Of a DNA stretch of 12,826 nt, positions 7,342-12,826 are shown in pieces. Below the pieces are notes generated by a model, which saw only the letters and a list, made by a program, of their open reading frames with translations, searched no databases and was not told the DNA's origin. Position numbers and translations under genes: made by a program. This stretch comes from an uncultured Brevibacterium sp. (lineage in GTDB: Bacteria; Actinomycetota; Actinomycetes; Actinomycetales; Brevibacteriaceae), in NCBI GenBank assembly GCA_902489185.1, contig CABTZC010000025.1:1-12826 (forward strand). Reading direction: 5' to 3'. Each line of letters opens with the position of its first letter. The first letter of the stretch is position 1.

Positions 7342-8952
7342 CTATTTTCCGCACTGAGGCGATTTGGCGCGAACCTTCACGGGGAGTTGGGCTTTCGCCT
7401 TTAGTTCGCCCGACAAGTATTTGGCTGCGGCATCCATTGCGTACTCATTGCCGGAATACGTAGCGATGACGGTGTGGGCCTTGGCTCGGTCAACCTTCCA
7501 TGGTGCGTCGATTCCCACAACGTACTCCGCACCGTCCGCAGGTGCCTGGCCCACGCTCACAGTGGGACCGTTACCCACGGAGACACCATTGTTTTTGAAC
7601 GCTTCCGTCAGTCGCTCAACCGCCACATCGTCATCACCAACGACACGAGCCTGCTTCAGCGGCTTAGCCACCTTGCACTCACCGCTCACCACCGATAGGG
7701 ATTCTTCCGCATACGCGCGCAGCGCGTCCTCAGTTTTAGGGGTGCTTCTCTTGGCAGTCTCAGCGCTACGTTCGTGCCACAGGCTCAGCGACACCACCCG
7801 AGTCGCCGCCTCTTTCAACCGTTTACGTGGCAGGTTGCCGCTCTTCACCGCCTTCACGATGCTCGCGTGCGCATGTTCAATGTCGGCAGGCATAAGCGCC
7901 AGGTCAGCCCCCGCCTTGATCGCCGCGAGTGCCGCGTCCTTTTGTGTGATCGCCCCCATGTTCAGTGCATCGGTCACTGCCACATGCTCAAAGCCAACGT
8001 CTTTACGCAGAGCTTCGTACACCTCGGGGTTGAGATCCCCAGGCAACTTTTCATTCCCGGGCAATGCAATGTGGCCCACCATGATCAACGGGACACCCAC
8101 CTCGGCGGCTTTTCTAAACGGTTCAAACTCCGTTTTGCTCAGCTTTTTCAGCGACTTCTCCGACACGGGCAGGGATTCGTGCGAGTCGACCGTGAGTGAA
8201 CCGTGGCCCGGAAAGTGTTTGGCGGCCGAACCAATCCCGGCCTTGCTGTACCCGTTCACTGCGGCCGCGACCGTGTTACTCACCGCGCCAGGCTTATCGC
8301 CGGCAGACCGCACGTTGATCGCCGGGTCTTTTGCGCCCACGGTGACATCGGCGACAGGGGCGAAGTCGATCGAAAAACCAGCTTCACGCAGCTCCGCGCC
8401 CTGCACGTGAGTCGCGTCGGTGACCGTGTCTTTATCACGCACGGCCCCACCTGCCATGAGCGGCGGGAACGGCATGGTTGCCGAGCGCACGCGGGCAACG
8501 GGGCCACCTTCTTGGTCGACTGAGGTGAGGACCGGCCAGCCACGGTCTTTGCCACCTTCTTGAATGGCCGAGGTGGTCGCCTGCAGGTCTTTCAACGTGG
8601 CTGTTTCGCTCAGGTTATTTGTCATGACGATACTGCCCGACAGGTGCAAGCGTTTGATGGTGTTCGCGGCGACCTTCGGATCCGTTCCGTTGTACGTCAT
8701 CATCAAAACAGAGCCTGCCAACTCTTCGTCCGACATCTGTTCGACGATCTTTTTTGCTTCCGCTGTGTCGTCCTTGCTAATTCCTTTAACCGGCGCCGGA
8801 CCCTGGGTCGCAGGGGCTTCAGGGGGTCTGGAAGTGGTGCGGGACTTCTCAGTTGTCTGGGCGGGGTCTGAGGTGTGGGTGGGGGTCCCCTGAGGTCCTC
8901 CACAACCAGCCAGAAACAGCGCACAGATTCCTGCGGTAATTAAACGACGCAT
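7342..8952 (-). CDS. Glycoside hydrolase family 3 lipoprotein, NagZ-like beta-N-acetylhexosaminidase
   Basis: This exported 536-residue enzyme probably removes N-acetylglucosamine from peptidoglycan fragments. It has a lipoprotein signal: MRR, a hydrophobic stretch and a lipobox LAGC with the acylated cysteine at 17. A Pro/Thr/Ser-rich linker (about 20-55) then leads to the GH3 barrel (about 60-395). The NagZ hallmark KHFPGHG (245-251) is followed by the D-S-H catalytic acid dyad (256-258), and the nucleophile is the aspartate in VTDALNM (D328). About 140 further residues (395-536) form a smaller C-terminal domain without a motif I recognise. The surface-anchored form is usual in Gram-positives, whereas Gram-negative NagZ is cytosolic. 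ATG at 8952 is fixed by the signal peptide; only weak GGG precedes it. It is divergent from the sulfurtransferase gene. GH3 assignment is firm; the exact glycan is inferred. Confidence 0.9.
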   Translation of the reverse strand: MRRLITAGICALFLAGCGGPQGTPTHTSDPAQTTEKSRTTSRPPEAPATQGPAPVKGISKDDTAEAKKIVEQMSDEELAGSVLMMTYNGTDPKVAANTIKRLHLSGSIVMTNNLSETATLKDLQATTSAIQEGGKDRGWPVLTSVDQEGGPVARVRSATMPFPPLMAGGAVRDKDTVTDATHVQGAELREAGFSIDFAPVADVTVGAKDPAINVRSAGDKPGAVSNTVAAAVNGYSKAGIGSAAKHFPGHGSLTVDSHESLPVSEKSLKKLSKTEFEPFRKAAEVGVPLIMVGHIALPGNEKLPGDLNPEVYEALRKDVGFEHVAVTDALNMGAITQKDAALAAIKAGADLALMPADIEHAHASIVKAVKSGNLPRKRLKEAATRVVSLSLWHERSAETAKRSTPKTEDALRAYAEESLSVVSGECKVAKPLKQARVVGDDDVAVERLTEAFKNNGVSVGNGPTVSVGQAPADGAEYVVGIDAPWKVDRAKAHTVIATYSGNEYAMDAAAKYLSGELKAKAQLPVKVRAKSPQCGK

Positions 8953-8960
8953 GAGCCCAA

Positions 8961-8993
8961 GTTTAGCTAGGCTGTTATGTGCAATTGCTAAAC
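8961..8993. repeat. Inverted repeat in the nagZ/sulfurtransferase divergent spacer
   Basis: GTTTAGC (8961-8967) and GCTAAAC (8987-8993) are perfect 7-bp inverted arms separated by 19 bp. Inside them lie the small palindromes TAGCTA (8964-8969) and GCAATTGC (8981-8988). The element fills most of the 54-bp spacer between the two divergent starts. It overlaps a TAGGCT (8968-8973) that could be the -10 of the sulfurtransferase gene. The placement fits an operator seen by a dimeric regulator, but chance cannot be excluded for arms this short. Confidence 0.4.
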
Positions 8994-9006
8994 GAGAGGC
9001 ACCTCA

Positions 9007-9867
9007 ATGACGCAGTACGTGATCGACGTGGATCAACTTCACCCGCTTCTGGGTACACCCCGTGTTCGTATCCTGGATGTGAGGTGGACCTTGGACAAAC
9101 CCAACGGTTACCCGGACTACCTGGAAAACCACATTCCCGGTGCCACGTACGTATCACTGGACGAACAGTTGTCTAGCCACCGACCAAATCAACCGCACCT
9201 GGGCCGCCACCCACTTCCCAGCGTTGAGGAATTTCAGCAGACTCTGCGGTGCTTGAGTATCGACGAGAAGTCCACGGTAGTCATCTATGACGACGCTTCG
9301 TCACTTGCGGCGGCTCGCGCGTGGTGGCTCCTCATGTGGGCGGGACTCACAGACATTCGGGTTCTCAACGGTGGCCTATCAGCGTGGAAAGAAGCCGGAT
9401 ACGAACTGGAGCACGGCCCAGACACCAATGAACGCGTGCCGTCGTCCTACACCGTCACTCCGTCCCTTCCCACTACGGACGCAGTAGGGGCAGCTGATCT
9501 CGCCCGCACCGGGATCCTCATCGACTCCCGTGCCGCCGAACGCTACCGCGGGGACAACGAACCCATGGACCCCAAAGCCGGCCACATCCCAGGCGCCATC
9601 AACCGACCCACAACCCTCAACACCCCTAACGGGCGGTGGCTCGCAGAGGACGAACTCCGGAAAGCGTGGAACGACCTCGGCGTGATTGACGAAACGGGCA
9701 AGCCTACCGCGGAGGTGGGCGTTTACTGCGGGTCTGGTGTCACAGCGTGTCACAATGCGTTGAGCCTCATGAGTGTGGGCGTGACCCCGGTTTTGTACGG
9801 TCCTTCCTGGTCAGGGTGGTCATCGGACGACGCAAATCCCGTTGCGACAGGAGACCAAGCGAGCTAG
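9007..9867 (+). CDS. Two-domain sulfurtransferase (3-mercaptopyruvate/thiosulfate type)
   Basis: This is a tandem rhodanese protein that moves a sulfane sulfur from 3-mercaptopyruvate or thiosulfate to cyanide, thioredoxin or other thiols in the cytosol. In the 286 residues the N-terminal rhodanese domain (about 5-132) contains ILDVRW and HIPGA but has aspartate-rich VIYDDAS at the loop where cysteine would sit, so it is structural. The C-terminal domain (about 160-275) carries the second HIPGA (193-197) and the active loop CGSGVTA with the nucleophile C241. CGSGVT is the loop type of mercaptopyruvate sulfurtransferases; thiosulfate sulfurtransferases have more basic loops, so the former is favoured. 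GAGAGG 7 nt before the ATG supports the start. The gene is followed after 42 nt by a glutamate-cysteine ligase homologue, a hint of thiol metabolism. Family call firm, donor inferred. Confidence 0.92.
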   Translation: MTQYVIDVDQLHPLLGTPRVRILDVRWTLDKPNGYPDYLENHIPGATYVSLDEQLSSHRPNQPHLGRHPLPSVEEFQQTLRCLSIDEKSTVVIYDDASSLAAARAWWLLMWAGLTDIRVLNGGLSAWKEAGYELEHGPDTNERVPSSYTVTPSLPTTDAVGAADLARTGILIDSRAAERYRGDNEPMDPKAGHIPGAINRPTTLNTPNGRWLAEDELRKAWNDLGVIDETGKPTAEVGVYCGSGVTACHNALSLMSVGVTPVLYGPSWSGWSSDDANPVATGDQAS

Positions 9868-9896
9868 CTCACACCGTATCTTCCTGGGCCACCCAC

Positions 9897-9902
9897 TAGG
9901 AT
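9897..9902 (+). promoter_or_regulatory. Possible -10 box and start-codon context of the GCS2 gene
   Basis: TAGGAT lies 7 nt before the ATG at 9910, the right distance for a leaderless transcript beginning at the start codon. The same bases include AGGA (9898-9901), 8 nt from the ATG, which could instead serve as a weak Shine-Dalgarno if transcription reads through from the sulfurtransferase gene. The sequence cannot decide between these two readings; a 5'-end map could. Confidence 0.4.
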
Positions 9903-9909
9903 TGCCATC

Positions 9910-11061
9910 ATGGTTGATTTTGCGCAGTCCCCCCGTTCGACCTTAGGAGTCGAATGGGAGCTAGCCCTGGTTGACAAGACGAATTTGGACCTCGTGCCCC
10001 GCGCCGGGGAGGTCCTCAATCGTGTTGCCGACGCTGGTCTCGATTCGTGCATTGTGGGCGAAATGCTCACGAACACGGTTGAGGTCGTTACCGGGGTTCA
10101 TGAACGAGTGTCCGGCGCAGTTGCGGACCTCAAATCTTCTGTTGCCAAGCTTCGCGAAATCACCAATCCCCTGGGTCTAGACCTCATGAGTGCTGGGACT
10201 CACCCGTTTGCGCACTGGCGCGAACAACAGGTGACCGACAAAGAGCGTTACGCAGAACTCATCAACCGCACTCAGTGGTGGGGCCACCACATGCTCATTT
10301 ACGGGGTTCACACGCACGTAGGTGTCGACAAACGTGAGTACGTGTTGCCCATTATGAACGCGCTCATGTGCTACGTGCCGCATCTGCAAGCGGTGAGTGC
10401 GTCCAGCCCGTTTTGGGAAGACACGGACACTAGTTACGCGTCCAACCGCGCCATGTTGTTCCAGCAATTGCCCACCGCCGGGCTACCGTATCCGTTCACA
10501 GAATGGCGCGAATACGACAAGTACGTTCGCGACATGCTCAAGACCGGTGTCATAGAAGAGATTAACGAGATCCGGTGGGATATCCGGCCTGCTCCTAAGT
10601 GGGGGACCATTGAAGTGCGGGTGTGTGATGGCATGCCTACCATCGCCGAGGTCGCCGCAGTGACCGCGTTCGTCCAGTGTCTGGTGCACCACTTCTGCGA
10701 TCGCTTGGACCGCGGGTTGAGCTTGCCCACCATGCCGCAGTGGTTCCATGTGGAAAATAAGTGGCGTGCTGCGCGTTACGGGATGGACGCGATCATCATT
10801 GAAAACGAGCTAGGACGGGAACGCCTGGTGAAGCACGTGATTGCTGATGAGGTGGAGTTCTTAACCCCGATTGCCCGCGAGCTTGGGTGCGAGGATGAAC
10901 TGCTGGGTATGTTGGAGTTCGCGCGCATTGGCGCGTCGTATGAGCGCCAGCGAGCCGTTTACGAAAACACCGGCGACATGTTCCAAGTGGCCAAGCTTCT
11001 GGTTGACGAGTTCAAGTCCATGAGGCCTTCTGAAGTTATTCCAGGGCCCGGCGCACAGTAG
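9910..11061 (+). CDS. Glutamate-cysteine ligase family 2 protein (YbdK/carboxylate-amine ligase type)
   Basis: This 383-residue cytosolic enzyme belongs to the GCS2 family, which forms an amide bond between a glutamate gamma-carboxyl and an amine at ATP cost. E. coli YbdK makes gamma-glutamylcysteine only weakly, while the related plant and EgtA-like enzymes do so as a main reaction. Family blocks are GVEWELAL (13-20, glutamates at the ATP/Mg site), GTHPFAHW (96-103), YGVHTHVGV (131-139) and RWDIRPAPKWGTIEVRVCD (222-240). The length is normal for the family and no motif looks broken. The start is ATG at 9910, with the E-x-E block close behind. No ergothioneine genes (egtB-egtE) are visible nearby, so I do not call it egtA. 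The neighbouring sulfurtransferase favours a thiol role, but the true amine substrate is unknown. Confidence 0.88.
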   Translation: MVDFAQSPRSTLGVEWELALVDKTNLDLVPRAGEVLNRVADAGLDSCIVGEMLTNTVEVVTGVHERVSGAVADLKSSVAKLREITNPLGLDLMSAGTHPFAHWREQQVTDKERYAELINRTQWWGHHMLIYGVHTHVGVDKREYVLPIMNALMCYVPHLQAVSASSPFWEDTDTSYASNRAMLFQQLPTAGLPYPFTEWREYDKYVRDMLKTGVIEEINEIRWDIRPAPKWGTIEVRVCDGMPTIAEVAAVTAFVQCLVHHFCDRLDRGLSLPTMPQWFHVENKWRAARYGMDAIIIENELGRERLVKHVIADEVEFLTPIARELGCEDELLGMLEFARIGASYERQRAVYENTGDMFQVAKLLVDEFKSMRPSEVIPGPGAQ

Positions 11062-11126
11062 GTTACAACTAGCACCGGTGTTCCTCAAAGGCCACAAACT
11101 GAGGGGAACTTTCACTTCTGATACGC

Positions 11127-11726
11127 ATGTACGCACCGTGCGCATACCACCCTGGGCACGTGAAGACTTTCCGTATGACAGACACCGCAAACGTCACGAA
11201 AGAAGGACTACGGTTTCACCACCTCGGCGGGATTCTGCATGTCATTGCACGGCAAGAACCTGTGGAAAACCTGGTCGCAGTCCTTGACGCGCTCATGGGG
11301 CCATGGCGCAGACCAGCGGAACTGACACGCACAAAACTCGACCAACTGGTTGTTGCCGGGCCCAAAACGTACGGGTGGCCAAAGCTGAAACAAGCCAGTG
11401 CGCTGGCCCGTGAAAACGTTGCCTCACCTCAAGAAACCCGACTCAGGCTAGCGTTGGTTCGTGCGGGTCTTCCCGAACCAGAGGTCGCACACCCAGTGTG
11501 GATTGAACGGTTCGGGGTGCATATCCACCCTGACTTGGCGTACCCGTTTGCAAAGATCACGATCGAATACGAAGGACGCCACCACTTCGAGCTCACAGAG
11601 CAAGTACTCAAAGACACCGAACGGTACTACGAACTAGGCCGGCTGGGGTGGACAGTGATTCGCGTGACCGCACTACACGAGCTCGACGATGTTGTGCTCA
11701 AGGTCCGCGAGTGCCTAGAAACCTAA
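11127..11726 (+). CDS. Vsr-like nuclease-domain protein, N-terminally shortened
   Basis: This 199-residue protein resembles the C-terminal two thirds of an actinobacterial family of about 300 residues that joins an AbiEi-like winged helix to a DUF559/Vsr-like PD-(D/E)XK nuclease fold. The nuclease part (about 98-199) shows SPQETRLRLALVRAGLPEPE (100-119), a putative metal aspartate in HPDLAYP (D136), IEYEGRHHF (146-154) and GWTVIRVT (174-181). Residues 27-95 match the family's middle segment (LVAVLDALM, then an LTRTKLDQLV helix). The N-terminal helix-turn-helix is missing: the upstream gene ends only 65 nt away and an in-frame TGA stands at 11100. Neither ATG 11127 nor the alternative ATG 11175 has a good ribosome binding site. 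It is either a decaying remnant or a shortened but working gene; the intact nuclease motifs slightly favour the latter. No nuclease activity is known to me for this family. Confidence 0.62.
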   Translation: MYAPCAYHPGHVKTFRMTDTANVTKEGLRFHHLGGILHVIARQEPVENLVAVLDALMGPWRRPAELTRTKLDQLVVAGPKTYGWPKLKQASALARENVASPQETRLRLALVRAGLPEPEVAHPVWIERFGVHIHPDLAYPFAKITIEYEGRHHFELTEQVLKDTERYYELGRLGWTVIRVTALHELDDVVLKVRECLET

Positions 11727-11732
11727 ACCGGA

Positions 11733-11777
11733 TTACCCACCACAAGTGAGCGGTTTGCGTCTAGAGGTGGTGGGTAA
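11733..11777. terminator. Hairpin between convergent genes, probable bidirectional terminator
   Basis: TTACCCACCAC (11733-11743) pairs perfectly with GTGGTGGGTAA (11767-11777), an 11-bp stem with a 23-nt loop, starting 7 nt after the stop of the nuclease-like gene. No run of T follows on either strand, so it is not a textbook intrinsic terminator, though actinobacterial terminators often lack a strong T-run. The position between two convergent transcripts supports the call. The remaining 100 bases up to 11879 hold no gene. They include an A-rich patch where GAACAAAA is repeated at 11803-11810 and 11812-11819. Confidence 0.55.
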
Positions 11778-11879
11778 CTAGCCGTTTCTGGGCCGAAAAC
11801 GTGAACAAAACGAACAAAAAGGGCAATTAGTCACCACAGCGGTTTGTAATGTGTTGGGTAAACTGGTCACGCGAGGAAG

Positions 11880-12353
11880 TCACCCCAGGACCTTACGCAG
11901 AGTGGGCCAGGCCTTCGCGAACTCGGGGTGCAAAGAGTAGTCCTCAACCTGGTCCACGGGAACCCACGCGAGTTCCTCACTTTCGGGGTCACTAATGCTT
12001 TCTTCTAGACGCCTCAGAGCCCGGCAGATCACCGTGGTGTACGTCCAGCCGCTCTTGTCGACCGTGTACTCGTCAATGATCTCAATGTCGTGCCCGTCAA
12101 GAGCCGGCACACCTGCTTCTTCGTGACTCTCGCGAATCGCAGCCGCAACGTCGCTTTCGCCCTTGTGTTTGGCCCCTCCAGGAATACCCCACGTCCCTCC
12201 GTGAGCCGACCACGCGACCCGGTGCTGAAGCAAAACGCCCCGCTCCAAGTCATGAATGAGCAAGCCGGCAGCTCCGAACAACCCCCAGAAACGACCCTGA
12301 GATGTTTCACACCAGCCGTCACCAGAAACACGTGCAACCTGTGGGTCAGACAT
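11880..12353 (-). CDS. Nudix hydrolase
   Basis: This 157-residue Nudix protein hydrolyses a nucleoside diphosphate linked to another group, using magnesium. The Nudix box GAKHKGESDVAAAIRESHEE continues with AGVP (about residues 59-82) and keeps the glutamates and arginine of G-x5-E-x7-R-E-x2-E-E-x-G. The last hydrophobic position is proline instead of I/L/V, a mild deviation. GGTWGIPGGAKH just before the box, and the C-terminal ELAWVPVDQVEDYSLHPEF, are typical of the MutT-like group. The ATG at 12353 lies inside the end of tsaD (8-nt overlap). A GGAGG sits 12 nt upstream, rather far, so coupling to tsaD translation is likely. The substrate is not predictable from sequence. Co-expression with tsaD is inferred from the overlap. 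Confidence 0.9.
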   Translation of the reverse strand: MSDPQVARVSGDGWCETSQGRFWGLFGAAGLLIHDLERGVLLQHRVAWSAHGGTWGIPGGAKHKGESDVAAAIRESHEEAGVPALDGHDIEIIDEYTVDKSGWTYTTVICRALRRLEESISDPESEELAWVPVDQVEDYSLHPEFAKAWPTLRKVLG

Positions 12354-12826
12354 AGACGTGGTCGACCTCCAATGAGCTTGTCACTCCAAACGAAAAGTCA
12401 GACGGTGGCAGTCCACGGCTCAGAACCTCGGCCCCCAACGCAGCCACCATGGCACCGTTATCCGTGCACAGTGCGAACGGCGGAATCCGCAACGTCACTC
12501 CAGCCTGCGCACAGTCCTGCTCAAGGCGATCGCGCAACCGCCCATTCGCCGCAACTCCCCCACCTACAAGCAGGTGAGGAAAGTTGAAGTCTTCACACGC
12601 CAAAAGTGCTTTCTTCACCAATACGTCAACAATCGCTTCTTCGAAGCTAGCCGCGACATCCGCAACGCTGGCGTCCGGTGTTTGAGTGACATAGCGCAGG
12701 GCCGCGGTCTTCAAACCAGAAAAAGAAAACGAATAGCGACGTTCCGGGTCACGCATATCCTTTGCAGACGTAAGCCCCCGCGGGAAAGCAACCGCGTGCG
12801 GATCCCCGACAACCCCGTCAGTGAAA
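12346..12826 (-). CDS. tsaD: tRNA N6-adenosine threonylcarbamoyltransferase (partial, C-terminal 159 residues)
   Basis: TsaD (Gcp/YgjD, ASKHA fold) transfers threonylcarbamoyl to A37 of ANN-decoding tRNAs, working with TsaB and TsaE. Only the C-terminal part is present; the reading frame stays open to the right window edge, starting FTDGVVGDPHAVAFPRG and continuing into the visible body. Diagnostic blocks are YSFSFSGLKTA, the nucleotide-binding VGGGVAANGRLR and the metal-site CTDNGAMVAALG near the C-terminus. The stop TGA (12348-12346) lies within the first codons of the Nudix gene. In many actinobacteria tsaD follows tsaE, tsaB and rimI, which would lie to the right of this window; that is expectation, not observation. 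The identification is secure from the combination of the three motifs. Confidence 0.95.
   Translation of the reverse strand, partial: FTDGVVGDPHAVAFPRGLTSAKDMRDPERRYSFSFSGLKTAALRYVTQTPDASVADVAASFEEAIVDVLVKKALLACEDFNFPHLLVGGGVAANGRLRDRLEQDCAQAGVTLRIPPFALCTDNGAMVAALGAEVLSRGLPPSDFSFGVTSSLEVDHVYV

Noticed and set aside
7364..8410. Open frame of 348 codons on the + strand, opposite the nagZ-like gene
   Set aside because: The - strand frame has a lipoprotein signal and all GH3 catalytic motifs; the + strand translation is Ala/Ser/Thr-rich with no domain and no proper ribosome binding site.
11124..11150. Small dyad CGCAC-C-GTGCG near 11131-11141
   Set aside because: The arms are only 5 bp, the loop is one base, and it sits within or next to the start of the nuclease-like frame; this is likely chance in G/C-rich DNA.
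1..12826. tRNA, rRNA, CRISPR, insertion sequences or phage attachment sites
   Set aside because: No cloverleaf, spaced repeats, transposase frame or terminal inverted repeats were seen on reading both strands; intergenic space is too small for most of these.

Overview
The window reads as chromosomal DNA from a mid-to-high-GC actinobacterium, most plausibly a Micrococcales-type organism. The pointers are G/C-rich third codon positions, frequent GTG starts, short intergenic gaps, TAnnnT-type -10 boxes without clear -35 boxes, and an rsmA-ispE pair near an Uup-type ABC-F gene, an arrangement I recall as common in actinobacteria. I cannot name the genus from sequence alone. I see no rRNA, tRNA, CRISPR, insertion sequence or phage gene. 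No stretch longer than about 155 bases lacks a gene.

Left part (1-4243): the N-terminal half of an ABC-F ATPase runs leftward off the window. Diverging from it is a rightward trio: a BCCT-family osmolyte transporter, a BlaI/MecI-type repressor and an M56-family membrane metallopeptidase. The repressor and peptidase are 5 nt apart and form a classic two-gene unit, but the peptidase has no penicillin-binding sensor domain and no beta-lactamase gene is nearby. The trio separates the ABC-F gene from ispE-rsmA, which lies on the same strand as ABC-F.

Centre (4246-8952): ispE (MEP isoprenoid pathway kinase) and rsmA (16S rRNA dimethyltransferase) run leftward with an ATGA stop/start overlap. Divergent from rsmA, only 33 bp away, is a SAM-dependent methyltransferase with a THUMP-like C-terminal domain, apparently started from a leaderless transcript. 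It converges on a lipoprotein glycoside hydrolase family 3 enzyme (NagZ-like, peptidoglycan turnover).

Right part (9007-12826): a two-domain sulfurtransferase with a 3-mercaptopyruvate-sulfurtransferase-type active loop and a GCS2-type glutamate-cysteine ligase homologue suggest thiol/sulfur metabolism. They are followed by a 199-residue protein that keeps the Vsr-like nuclease C-terminus of a larger actinobacterial family but has lost the N-terminal winged-helix part. A hairpin at 11733-11777 separates it from a convergent leftward pair, tsaD (partial, tRNA t6A synthesis) and a Nudix hydrolase, which overlap by 8 nt.

Most of the window is ordinary core metabolism. The points most worth a second look are the BCCT-BlaI-M56 island, the N-terminally shortened nuclease-like gene, the leaderless-looking starts and the inverted repeat in the nagZ/sulfurtransferase divergent promoter region.
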